Assembly (NCBI GenBank): GCA_019916065.1
Contig: CM034233.1
Location: 17,506,436-17,570,435 of the forward strand
DNA from: Vitellaria paradoxa
Lineage: Eukaryota > Streptophyta > Magnoliopsida > Ericales > Sapotaceae
DNA: 64,000 nucleotides
Direction: 5' to 3'
The notes beneath the pieces are model-generated. The model did not search any database. It was not told the origin of the DNA and was given only the letters and a program-made list of their open reading frames with translations. Both the position numbers and the translations under genes were made by a program. Every line of letters starts with the position of its first letter. Within the stretch, counting starts at the first letter, position 1. Below are positions 35,820 through 47,329 of the stretch, one piece after another.

Positions 35820-36219
35820 AGCTTTTGAATTGTCTCCTATTGGGAGTCTGTCTTTCTGTTTATATGTTTTATGCTTTATATTGAAGTATGTACCGCGAAA
35901 GGATTTGTACCGATTTGCCGAGCAACCATAACTCTTAACAGAAACACTTTAAACATCAGGTCTTTCAAGGGTAATAAGCTCATGTAGTAGTTTGCTTTTC
36001 ATCAAATGACTTCAAGCTTTTGCTAAAGAGGCAATACTTTAATAAATCTCACATACCTCAATAAGTTCGGCTGTCCTCCAGCTTTCATATAATAACGGTG
36101 GTAACTACCTTCTGACAAAACTTCACTTTTTAATCTCATACCGAGCATCGGAGAAGTGAATCTTTATGATACGAGGGCTTTTGCACAACAGCGCCGAGCT
36201 TCTTCGAAATATTTCTTTG

Positions 36220-36720
36220 TGTTGTTAGAACTTTTGCTTCTATTGTACCAACGCTAAGAAAACTGAGCGTGGCTTCTTTTCTTTTCCAATTAATAAACCA
36301 AGGAATTGAATCTTGGCTTAAAAAAACGTGTCTGGTCAATGAATAAACCAGGATTGGGCCAACATCAGAAATAATGTGGGTTCTTTCTGTACCAATGGTC
36401 GGCGAACCAAGAAGGGCTTTCTTTTGACAATTCTTTTCAGAAAACTGAGGAATTGAATCTCAGTCTAAAGAGAATTTCCTGGTCAGTAAATAAACCAGGA
36501 TTGTACCAACGCTGGGCAAGCCGAGCGTGGCTTCTTTTGATAATTCTTTTCAGAAAACTGAGGAAATGAATCTCAGTTTAAAGAGAATTTCCTGGTCAGT
36601 AAATAAACCAGGATTGTACCAACATCGAGGGGGATGTGGCATTCTTTCGTTCCAATGCTCAGCAAGCCGAGCATGGCTCTTTTCCATGCCACCATTTAAA
36701 GAGACGTGGCGTCTTTTTGC
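36220..36720. repeat. Tandem repeats in the untranslated region between pol and the antisense gene
   Basis: Two nearly identical copies with period 113 bp (36421-36533 and 36534-36646) contain CTTTTGAYAATTCTTTTCAG, AATTTCCTGGTCAGTAAATA and ACCAGGATTGTACCAAC. More diverged copies lie on either side (CCGAGCGTGG/CCGAGCATGG, AATAAACCAAGGAATTG). Tandem repeats in this position are common in Tat/Ogre elements. The 73-codon frame 36527-36748 is repeat sequence. Confidence 0.8.
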
Positions 36721-36827
36721 TAAGCAAGGAGTTATCTCAAGCTTTTGAAATTGCTTTTAATTGCTTACAAAAGAATCATTTTTTAATAAATGTACAAAGT
36801 CTTTAATCAACGAATGTACAGCAAAAA

Positions 36828-39800
36828 TCAATGATAGTATAACTTTAAATGGGCTATATTTCACGGTCTTTTGATCGGCTTTCCCTCCATGTCAATTAAC
36901 TTGTAAGCACCATTGCCGAGCGCCTCCGAGACGAGGAATGGTCCTTCCCAGTTAGCTCCAAGCTTTCCTTCGGTTTGATCTTTCCTGCTTCTCATCAATT
37001 TTCTCAACACCTAATCGCCAGTGCTGAATTCTCTATGTCTGACCCCTTTATTGAATTTCTTCCTTGTCTCTTGCTGGTAGTTGGCTAACCTTAGTGTTGC
37101 CAGTTCCCTCCTTTCATCGACTAGATCCAGGCTTATTCCCATAGCTTTTTCATTTTCCCCTCTGTCAAATGATAGAGTTCTGATGCTCGGGAGGCCAACT
37201 TCCAACGGTATAACGGCTTCAACTCCGTAAGCCAGAGAGAAGGGAGATTCTCCGGTTGATCTCCTAGGGGTTGTTTGGTACGTCCACAGTACTGATGGCA
37301 ATTCATCCACCCATTTCCCTTTTGCCGCTTCCAGTCTTTTCTTGATCCCATTGAGAATGACTTTGTTTGTAGCTTCGGCTTGACCATTGCTCTGGGGGTA
37401 AGCTGGTGTAGAGTAAATATTCTTGATTCCATATCTAGAACAATATTCCCTAAATGGGGCACTGTCAAATTGCGTCCCATTGTCGGAAATAAGTGACCTA
37501 GGGACGTCATACCTGGTAATGATGTTCTTCCAAATAAATTGAATGGTATCTGCATCCCTGATGTGAGCTAGGGGTTCTGCTTCCACCTACTTCGTAAAGT
37601 AGTCGGTGCCGACCACTAAAAATTTTCTATTTCCCGAAGCAGTAGGCAGAGGTCCCACAACGTCGAGTCCCCATTGAGTGAACGGCCAAGGGCTGGTAAG
37701 CGGACTGAGTTCTTGGGCTGGCTGGTGAGGAATGGGAGCGAACTTTTGGCACTTATTGCATCTGCGAACATAGGCCTGAGCGTCATATCCCATCTTCGGC
37801 CACCAATACCCTTGAGTGATTGCTCGGTGCGCCAATGATCTGCCCTCAGTATGTGCTCCACAGACCCCTTCATGAAGCTCGTAGAGAAAGTCTTGCACTT
37901 TGTCAGGATGAAAACAAAGAAGATAGGGGCCTGTGAATGACTTTTTGTATAACTTATGGTCAGGAGAGAGCCAAAACCTGGCGGCTTTTATTCTTAGCTT
38001 CTTTGCTTCTGTCTTGTCCTCGGGAAGTGCCCCGTCCTTCAGGTAAGCGATGATTGGATCCATCCAAGATGGGGCTAGGTCAGCACACATTACCTTCTCA
38101 TCTTTCGTTATGCTCGACCTCTTTAGGACTTCCATAAAAACCTGATCAGTTAGCCTTATTCGAGAAGAGGCGGCCAGCGTTGCAAGTGCGTTAGCGTGAG
38201 CATTATGATCCCTGCCAATGAGCTCCACGCTAGCTTTATTAAAGCCTTCAATTTACTTCTTTGCCACTTCTAAATACTCTGCCATCTTCTCACTTCTAGC
38301 CATATACTCACCCTTCAGCTGGTTAGCAACCAACTAAGAGTCGGTCCTTATTACAACATCAGTTGCCATCAATCGCCGAGCAATGTCGAGCCCAGCCAGG
38401 AGAGCTTCATACTCTGCCTCATTATTAGTAGCCTCGAACTCGAGCTTTATTGCGTATTCTATTGAGACCCCTTCTGGTGTAGTCAGAACTATGCCCACGC
38501 CGCCTCTTTTTCTAGTCGAAGATCCGTCAACCTCGATTTGCCAAGGTTGTTCGGCCTCATCATGTTCGGCTGGGGCAGATTTTACTTCGACTTGCCATAC
38601 TTCTTTTGTTGGATCACAGGCTGGTGTGGTAAATTCTGCTACAAAATCGGCCAGAACTTGAGCCTTTATTGCGGTTCTTGGGATGAACTTTATGTCAAAT
38701 GCACCGAGGGAAACTGCCCATTTTGCCACCCGGCCGGACACATCAGCTCTCTTTAAAACATGGCCAATTGGCTGATCGGTGACTACCTGAATGGTGTGTG
38801 CATGGAAGTAATGGGCTAACTTCCTGGATGCCATTATTAATGCCAAGGTCAGCTTCTCTAGGGGAAGGTATCTGATCTCCGCCCCTTGCATTGTTTTGCT
38901 CACGTAGTAAATAGGATGCTGCTTCCCTTGTTCCTCTCTCAGCAAGACGGCACTGACTGCGTGTTCTGAGACTGTCAGATACAGTTGCAAAATATCCCCC
39001 GGCTGCGGTGTCGATAATATCGGGACAGTTGTCAGGTATTCTTTAAGCTTTTCCAGTGCCGCATCTGCCTCAGCATCCCATTGCATCTTATTGGCCCCTT
39101 TGAGCAGTCTAAAGAATGGTCGGCACTTGTCGGATGACCTACTAATAAACCGATTGAGTGCCGCCACTATCCCTGTGAGCTTCTGGACTTCTTTTTTAGT
39201 ACGTGGAGGAGAAACTGATTGGATGGCACGTATTTGATCGGGATCAGCCTCAATTCCCCTTCTGCTCACCAAGTGGCCTAAAAATTTACCCGAGCCAACT
39301 CCAAAGGCGCACTTGGCAGCATTTAATTTTAGCCCATACCGGTCGAGGGTAGAAAAAACATACTGGAGATGTTGGAGATGAGTGTTCGGCTCCTTACTTT
39401 TCACCACCATATCATCAATGTAGACCTCCATCGTCTGTCTGAGGTCTTCTTTGAATATCTTCGTAACTAGTCGTTGATAGGTGGCTCTAGCGTTCTTTAG
39501 TCCGAATGGCATAACTCTGTAACAGTATATGCCTCGAGGGGTTATAAAAGAAGTTTTCTCCTCGTCAGGGCCGAACATGGGGATCTGGTGATATCCCCTA
39601 TAAGCGTCCAGGAACGACATCCTGGAACATCCGATGGTTGAGTCAACGAGTTGGTCGATCTTTGGCAGAGGGAATGGATCCTTCGGGCAGGCTCTGTTCA
39701 GGTCTGTGTAGTCTACGCAGACTCTCCATTTCCCATTCTTCTTTTTGACCACGACTGTATTGGCCAACCACTCTGGGTATGAGACTTCCCGGATGGCCTC

Positions 39801-42449
39801 CGCCTCTAACAGTCGGCCGACCTCCTCTATGACCGCATCTGCGTGTTGGAGAGCCGATCGCATTGCTTTTTGTACCACAGGTTTTACCCCCGGATTCACA
39901 TTCAACTTATGAGTCATGATTTCGGGGGAAATACCTGGCATTTCATGTGGAGTCCAGGCGAACGTTCCAATATTTTTTAAGAGCATCTCCGTTAGCTCCA
40001 GTTTCTCCTCGGCGCTCAGGTTGGTGCCGATCAGAAAGAATTTATCATCCTTTGCTGGGCCAATCTGATATTTCTCCAAGCCCTCTATGGTTTTCCTCTG
40101 TGGATCACCACCGACGTCATCAATTTTTGGGGCGTCCTCGGGTAGCTCCGTCAATTGGACTTGTTCGGGGATAGTCTTGGATTTTACGACTGCAGAGAAG
40201 CACTTTTGGGAAGTATTTTGATCCCCAAAAATAAAAATCACTTCCCCGCAATAGGGGAACTTCAGCACCTGGTGGTAAGTTGAGGGGACCGCCTTTAAAG
40301 CATGAATCCACGACCTTCCTACTATAGCGTTGTAGGAAGAAGGGGAATCCACAACAGTGAACTCAACCTCTTGCTCCACCGGACCCACATGGACAGGAAT
40401 GACAACTCTGCCCAGAGGCCAGACAGAAGCAAAATTGAATCCTATGAGCGGGCATTCTGCTGGTTCCAGGTCCTCTTCAGTTAATCCGAGCTTCTTAAAT
40501 AAGCTCAGGAACATGACTTCTGTTGAGCTTCCTGCATCCACCAGAATTCTTCTTACTTCTGAGTCGAACATGCCCAGAGTGATTACCAGGGCATCGTTGT
40601 GCGGCAGTTGAACACCAGAATGCTCATCTTCATGAAAGGTGATTTCCTCCATGGCGACTTTCCTCGGGCGCTTGTTCGGCTGACCCGCAACGCCCAAGAT
40701 TTCTTTACTTGGTGGATTAGGGGCATGATTGATGACACTCTGGGGCCGCCGCTCCATATGGATCACGTGGATGACTGCAGGTCTTGGGACATCTCTACGT
40801 GCCCTGGCCCTTGGTGGGGCTTGAACCTCCTCGGCAGCCTCTTCCCCGGCAGTCTCTTCTCGTTGCCGTCTTGGCTCTCTGTCCTGTGGGGCCGTTTCTC
40901 TAGTTTTACCCTCATTTACGAACTCTTTAAGGTGGCCTTTGCGCACCAATTCTTTCAGATGATGCCGCAATGATCGGCAAGCTCCGGTGCGATGCCTCTT
41001 GTCTTGATGATACGCATAATAATTCTTGAAATTCTCTTTCCCAGGGAAGTCCGGCAACTTTCCAGGCCATCGGAAATACGGCTTACTTCTTATTTGAGGG
41101 AGGATCTTGAAAATCGGTATCTTGAACACCGTATTGACCGCTTCGAAAATGGACTTCTCTTCGTCTACGAATTGGCGGCCTCCTCCCCGACTTTTATCTC
41201 CTCTCTGGCCCTGGGATCTCCTTTCTTTTTGCTCGGCCGGCTGCGTCTCGTCATCCACCTTGGCGTACTTTTCGATCCGATACATAAGATCTGACATGTT
41301 GGCCGCGGACTTTTTGGTCAAGGAGAGCCACAGCCTATCCTCCTTCCGCAACCCCAGTTTAAACGAGGTAACGGCCAATTACTCCGAGCATTCTCCCACC
41401 TTATTGTAGAGCTCCAGGTAGTGGCGGGAATAATCTCTCAACGATTCCCCGGACTTCCTTTTCATCGTGAGGAGAACGTCAGCGGTTTTGGGCTATTTTG
41501 TGTTGGCCAGAAACCGGGTGACGAACTCCTCTGCCAGTTGCTGCCAACACCGGATACTGCCAGGGGGCAGTTTATGGAACCACTGAAGCGCTGTATCCCC
41601 CAAACTGGAAGAGAATACTCTGCACATAAGGTGGTCGTTGCTGCTCCATAACGTCATGGCCTGCATGTAATGACGGTAGTGGGCTAGGGGGTCAGTTCTC
41701 CCATCATAGAGATTAAACCTCGGAGTTTGAAATTTCTCCGGAGGCTCCGCATCAATTATTTCATCGATGAATGGGGAAGCAGAGATCCGCCCCAAGGCTT
41801 TCCTTGCCATCATGCGTGTGCTCTGACCCTGAGCGCCCCATTCCTCTGCTTGCCCCCACTCCTCCACCTTTGCCTTTCCCGCTTTCTTACACTTCAAAGT
41901 CAGCTCTTCTTAGTCCGAGCTATCCGCTTCTTCTGAGTGTGCCTCTAGTACCTTTTTCGAGGAACTCCTTTGGTGATGCGCTTTGGTGGGCATATCGGCA
42001 TCAGATTTCGCGTCACGTTTCGCAACGGATTTAGCGTGACGCGGGCCCTTTCTAGAAGGAGTAACATCACGTCGTGAGCGAGAACGCACCTCCTCTTGTT
42101 CATGGGCATCCCCGTCGTCTCCATCAGTGGGGTCCTTGTAAAGGGCATCGTAACTTTTGTCAGATTCTGAGTCAGGTCGATCAGAATCGGCTGCATGTCT
42201 ACCAGTGGACTTTCCCTTCTCCTTACTTAATTTCAGCAGAATCTCCTCCAGTTCTGCCTACTTCTCACTGGCCTTAGCCATCAGTTCCTTTCTCCGTTTT
42301 AGTACCTCAGGGTCCTCCATTTTTCTTCTCCTGGCATGCTCCAGACCTGGAGTCCGGATAACCAGCGCACTCCCTTTAGTTTTGGCAGGAGTGGAACCGT
42401 CCCCTGCTCATGGAGATGGTGGTGGAGTAGTGTTTCCTCCCGAAGTCAT
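36828..42449 (-). pseudogene. gag-pol polyprotein of the Tat element, ten premature stops
   Basis: From the ATG at 42449 to the natural stop at 36828-36830 the frame is 1,874 codons long with no frameshift. Premature stops are at 42408, 42258, 41910, 41493, 41379, 38334, 38253, 37587, 37011 and 36861 (low coordinate of each). Domains: gag core (about 185-375) and a decayed zinc-knuckle-like H-x4-H-x4-C (first Cys is Tyr); aspartic protease with DAGSS (about 637); RT (about 887-1060) with VCVDYTDLNRACPKD and the active site YIDD (39411-39422); RNase H (about 1150-1257); a second RNase H starting IEVDGSS (about 1306) with NNEAEYEAL; integrase with a HHCC finger (HEGVCGAH, CNKC) and D, D, E in GLDVVGP, SDNGTQF and NGQAEATNK. 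Several stops replace expected Trp or Gln, for example DS*LVAN, YFTK*VEAEPL and RP*NIAHL. Confidence 0.95.
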
Positions 42450-42529
42450 TATTTGGACAAGTATTAGAGACTTGACAAAGAAACAAGAACAAAGCTGGTG
42501 AACAACAATACTGGGCTAAACAACGAGCC

Positions 42530-42546
42530 CCACGGTGGGCGCCAAA
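42530..42546 (-). other. Primer-binding site of the Tat element
   Basis: Immediately inside the 5' LTR on the minus strand is TGGCGCCCACCGTGGGG. PBS sequences start TGG to pair with the CCA end of a tRNA. The specific tRNA was not identified. Confidence 0.75.
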
Positions 42547-43453
42547 TGTTCAGCAGTAAAAATAACCGCCGGAACTGCTGACCACGCCAACCGAAAATGC
42601 AATCGCCGACCTGCCGAACAAAGACAGAAAGAAAGGTGATGGCCAGAGAGGAGGTCTCTGGCCGGAAAACCCTCCGAAGCTTAAGTCAGCAAGTCGCTCA
42701 AAGAAGGAAATTTTTCCAGGGAACAAGTGAGTAAAAGTTTAAGTTGGCAATAGTCAGCTTACCTCTGTGGTTCAGTAGAATATCCTATGTATAGTAATCC
42801 GAGTAATGATTAAAGCATACCTGCGACTTGACGTTACGCACACTACCGTGTCCATCTCTTCCATCCTTGCTTTAAATACTCTCCCCCTTCATTTAATGTC
42901 TCAAACCCCTCATTTAATACACCATGCCTCTCATTTAATGCTTCTGGTGACTTAACACGGCATTACAACCAGAATTTCAGGGTCAGACTGTCTTCCTGTC
43001 ACATCAGCCAACTACTCGTGACGAGATGGACTGATTTAGTTACTTCCTCAGAGACAAATACCCAGTTCAGTCTTAACTATGGTGCATTTATGGCCATGAG
43101 CCCTCTTTAAAGGCTGTGGGTCCCAGGTTCTACATTTACTAGCCGCCAATGGATGGGCCGAGCAAACTAGCCATCGGGATCCTCGGCTATAGCCACGTAG
43201 CAACACACTGTTCGTTGGTGCTGAGGTTCAGGGTATTCTTTGGAACACTAACTTTGAGACATGTGTTCACGTATAACACTCACGTGGAACTCTCGTGCCA
43301 TTAATCAGTTGTTCGGCAGGACGTCACGTGTCACGACGGAGCGTGCTCGGCGAATGACTATGTGGCTCACACGAGTATGCTCGGCACCGGGCCACGTGGC
43401 ACAAGACTACACTTGTTCGGCACAAGTACATCTTAGTATTATTTTGCCCAACA
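42547..43453 (-). repeat. 5' LTR of the Tat element
   Basis: 907 bp, upstream on the sense strand. The box corresponding to the 3' LTR's TATAAATA reads TATACATA here (near 42786-42793), because of a transversion. This could weaken the promoter for gag-pol. The plus-strand frame at 43261-43494 is LTR sequence, parallel to the one at 32146 in the other LTR. Confidence 0.95.
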
Positions 43454-43458
43454 CTAGT

Positions 43459-44430
43459 AATAACCTATACTTATGTCATTCTGAACAAAATTAGTATTAA
43501 GTTTTTTATATAATTAAATTTTGGATAAAAAGTTTAAATCAAAAAATTTATGATAATTCATGAATTTTAACTTTTTTCTAAAATTTTAGACCCTAGCGCC
43601 TATTATATATGTTTTGGTCTCTCTCTCTAATTAGTTTTTTGTAAGCACCATAAAAAAACACAAATTATGGTACTTTAATTTAAAAGATTAAACTTTTTAA
43701 AAATCATAATTAGATATAATTTAAGTTGACAGTTTTGATTTGTATATGGTCTCTACCCTTAAAATATGGTGAAATTTAAAATGTTAAAATTATTTTATAA
43801 AATAAAATGGTAGTGAGATTCACTAAAATTAAAATTAAGTGAAAACTTAAAAATATAAAAATAATCTCAATCATTGAATGAAAGAAAAAATAATTTTTAA
43901 TCGTTAGATATTAATTTATAAGAGGGAAAATTTCAAAAACTGTCCTATTTTATTACATAAATATGTATATATTTTGTAATCTTTGCCATCAATGCATTTG
44001 ACAATGATCTATGTGTCAACATTCTACGTCTTTTTTTTTTTGTTGGGATAATTACTATTTCAACCTTACTCTGATTGTGTAATATATTATAGATGTTTTT
44101 ATTATATTATAATAATAGGTAGGTAGATATTCGTATTAATAAGAAATAATGCAAAAATATTATTTATTATTTTTTTAATTCTATATTTTGTTTAGATTTG
44201 CATAGTTTGTATGATTTTTTTTTAATAAAAATTTTTTAATTTTTCGAAATTTTATTGGATTCCACGCAGCAATTTTATTTATCGAAATTAAAAAAAAAAA
44301 AACGAAGGGCATGGAATGGTGGAATATTCAACCAATCACGGGTAATGAAAAAAATTATAAGAAGAAGTTTTCATATAAGGTCAGAATAAAGTTAAGCCAA
44401 ATATATTCCAACCTTACCATAGCAACTTGG
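43459..44430. other. AT-rich intergenic DNA, nothing recognised
   Basis: Lies between the retrotransposon and the promoter of the next gene. Homopolymers and no open frame of note. Confidence 0.6.
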
Positions 44431-44535
44431 GTTTTATGGGCCGAGAGAGGGCTTCCATTAAAATGTTGGGTAATCTGGCCTTGGTCTAGCCCATATGGAA
44501 AGTCACCTTGGCCCTCAAAAAGCCCAGCCCACTTC
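44431..44535 (+). promoter_or_regulatory. Site II-type elements upstream of the RRM protein gene
   Basis: TGGGCC (about 44437), AGCCCA (about 44488) and AGCCCAGCCCA (about 44521-44531) fall within 100 bp, 130-230 bp upstream of the ATG. TGGGCY/RGCCCA motifs (site II) are typical of plant housekeeping promoters, including many for organelle-targeted proteins. No TATA box is evident, which fits that class. Confidence 0.5.
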
Positions 44536-44664
44536 CTTCCCAGAGATTTTCTAAACAGCGGACGGCCAAAATTCCAGTGCGGCTAGTTAACGATAGTGGC
44601 CGATAAGGTAGTGTGGCAAAATTGTAGCAGCGTCGAGTAGCTTATAGCGACTTGGACGCCGGCT

Positions 44665-46908
44665 ATGCTCAGCCTAGGAGGATTTCCACTGCGGTGCAAC
44701 ACCGCCCCCCAAAATACCCTCTTACAATTTCTTCCTTTTCTTTGCAGAACCCATCAAACCCAGCTCTCTTACCTCTCAGCTGGACTGACCCATCTCACTC
44801 TTCGTGGCCATTACCGCACCCAGTTTCGTGTTTCTGCTTCAAAGAATAGAAGAAAAGGAGGCAACAGACTCTTGGAAATGAACGATCTCGATGACGACGA
44901 CGACGAAGATGATGATGATGTTTTTGTGCATTTGGGCAGAAGAGGAGGCAACTGCCTCTTCGAAATGGAAGGTTTCGATGATAATGACGAGGAGGAAGAA
45001 GAGGAAGACGACGAGGAGATGTTTATACCTTTGGGGAATATGAAAAAGTGGCTGGAGAACAAGCCTCGTGGGTTTGGTGAAGGTAAAGTGTATGAAACTT
45101 CAATTGAAGACAAGCTGCTCGAAGAAATGAAGCGGAGTAGGGAAGCTCAGCTTGTCAATATCAATAAGCTGAAGAACAACCCTGAAAACTCCAATTCCAA
45201 GAAAGAAAGTCCTCACAAGCAGGAAAGTTAGTTTTGTTGATCTTTACTTTGTTTCTCTTTCCATATTCTGTTGACTTATACTAAAATAGTTCTTTGTTTG
45301 TTACATGATGAAATTCCCATTCTCCCAATTTTTGTTAGCACCTCGGAACTGCTATAATCAGGAAATTCTCGCTTTCTTTTTTCATTGGCAAATAACAAAT
45401 TGTGGACTTTACCATTGTAGTGGTACACGTTGTTTCAATCCAGTGAGCTTCACCAAGTTGAATTACTTGCTTCCCCCCCCCCCCAAAAAAAAATATATAT
45501 ATATATATTATTTATATCCTTTAGAAGCCCTTGAATCCTTGATCATTGGAAAACTAAAAAGGAGAGAGCTTTCAAAAACACAGTGCACCAACCAGATTGT
45601 CTACTCAGTGTCCAAATTTTACTTGGAACAGCTTTATGGGAAATTAGTTAATCATGATTTCTCGGTGCTGAAGGATAACATAATTTGATGTGTTTCCATG
45701 GTTCTACTCTGCGCGGTTTACTCCTCCATGCAAACTTGAGTCTGACTTGGTGGGATAATGCTGGATTTTTGCAGCTCCTGAAGTTGTTCCTGGTGGAGTT
45801 CGTGTGCGCTTGGAAAATCTTCCTAAGAAAAAGAACATCCACAGGGATCTGCAGCTGGCTTTTAAAGGATTTCCTGGGATTGTTAACATAATCCCTGCTG
45901 TATCCGGGAACAAAAAGACAAGGGATTTCATATGCAAGGGCTTTGCCTTCATTGATCTCGAGTCTGAGGAGGATGCAAACAGGTTACTATTTAAATCACT
46001 CACAAATCCAATTTTAAAAAAATGCAGTTAATTAGATTCATCTCCATGTACGCGCTCACAGGTGCCAACGTGTGCTCCCACCCACACGCACACACACATT
46101 AAGATCATTTGTCTTGCATGCTCATTCGGGATTCATATTGTATATTGCACCTCAGCTGACAGACAAAAATATGATGCCTGAGTTTGCTTTCTGTGCTTAA
46201 TATACGGTGGGTGCCTATTTCTGTAATTGACAGGTTTGTACAGATATTTTCAAGGCAAAATATTAGTTTTGGTAAGATTCAGAAGCAGATAAGATGTGAG
46301 ATTATGAATTCAAATGTTCCCAATTCTGCATCTCAACATTCAGCAGATGGCAGTGATCACAGTGCTCCTCAACAAGCAGCTTCGAGTTTCAGAGAAGGAC
46401 CGGATGCTGGTTTTGAGCCTTTTGACATTGGTGACACTTACTTAGAAGATTCAAGGGAGATAATTGCATCTGATGAGTCTGAGGGTCCAGAGGACGAATG
46501 TGTATCAGCACAATGGGAAGATGTTAATGAAAATTTTGAATCTTTCACTTCATCAGAGGGCAGGGTTGGTGATAACTTGGGGACAAGAACTGACTCTGCT
46601 CTGGACTCATTATCTTCAAAGCAAAAAGCCAGGCCAAATAAGAAAAAGTTGGAATCCAAACGAAAAGAGACAAAGGTTCCAAAATTGAACATCCCGGGAT
46701 CCGCAAATAGGTATGCTATTTGCGGATTTTGGGCTGTTTGTTTGCTATTAGGATTATGAATTAGCCACCATTTTTTTTTTTTTTTTTTATAATCTTGATC
46801 CTTATTAGCACATCATGATGCAGGTTAAAGGTAAAGGAGAAGGCTGTGCTAACAGGGGTGCTCTCAAAATATACAGCCCAAGCTTCTTCAGCTTTAAAGG
46901 AACAGTGA
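44665..46908 (+). CDS. Organelle-targeted RRM RNA-binding protein, four exons (443 aa)
   Basis: Exons 44665-45226, 45775-45982, 46234-46710 and 46824-46908 join in frame (phases 1, 2, 2) with GT-AG introns. The N-terminus (about 1-60) is rich in Leu, Ser, Thr and Arg and poor in acidic residues, like a plastid or mitochondrial transit peptide. Acidic tracts follow at 73-85 and 105-118, then MKKWLENKPRGFGEGKVYET. One RRM spans about 195-280: RNP2-like VRLENL (198-203) and RNP1-like KGFAFIDL (242-249). The C-terminal half is Ser/Glu-rich, with a basic KKKLESKRKETK stretch near the end of exon 3. The layout resembles Arabidopsis plastid RBD1 (At1g70200), linked to 23S rRNA processing; that match is from memory and tentative. 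The start is the first ATG giving the transit peptide; an out-of-frame ATG at 44652 lies just upstream. Confidence 0.88.
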
Positions 46909-47194
46909 TATATCAGTATTTTGTGTTTCTTTTAAGATTGCTATGGCTGTCTACATTAATGCAAACTTTTGTGTGGACTGCTTAAGTATACCATAGAGAT
47001 GAAATAAGGTGTTTTTATTGTTATTATTATTATTATTATAAATTTTTGGGGGCGAATGAATGATGGCTCTTAATGAATGCCAATTTTTATTTTCTGTTCT
47101 CTCCCTCTAGTATATAATCTGATGAGCTGCTTTCACCTCCTCAATGAACGCAGTTCTGGCCATACTTTGGATGCCCCATATTCTTATGATAATA
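46909..47194 (+). other. 3' UTR and flank of the RRM protein gene
   Basis: T-rich sequence with a (TTA)n tract at about 47017-47040 and a TTAATGAATG motif. No clear AATAAA was picked out. Confidence 0.4.
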
Positions 47195-47329
47195 AGCTAC
47201 ATTTGGCGTGCTATAATTTTTTTAAAATATCTAAAAATCTTTAAAAATTATTCATTTTTTATCTCACTGCGCAAATTATGAACTCACAACTTGAACAAAT
47301 TATCTCACTTTTTGTTACTCTAAATGCAA
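47195..47329. repeat. Short MITE, GGGTGTGTTTGG family
   Basis: Left end GCTACATTTGGCGTGC and right end GTTACTCTAAATGC are inverted. The interior has GAACTCACAACTTGAACA, as in sister copies. Confidence 0.6.

Larger units (their letters stand above)
31432..43453 (-). mobile_element. Complete Tat-lineage Ty3/Gypsy LTR retrotransposon (12,022 bp)
   Basis: Two 907-bp LTRs (31432-32338 and 42547-43453) with TG...CA ends enclose primer-binding and polypurine sites, and the whole is flanked by a perfect CTAGT duplication (31427-31431 and 43454-43458). The sense strand is minus: gag, protease, reverse transcriptase, RNase H, a second archaeal-type RNase H, then integrase. The dual RNase H, the TDLNRACPKD motif in RT and the lack of a chromodomain place it in the Tat lineage. 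An extra gene lies antisense between pol and the 3' LTR. Gag-pol is inactivated by ten stop codons, so the copy could move only with help in trans. Confidence 0.96.

Noticed and set aside
45305..45688. 127-codon frame between exons 1 and 2 of the RRM gene
   Set aside because: It lies in intron 1 and contains a poly(C)/poly(A)/(TA)n tract; no known domain.
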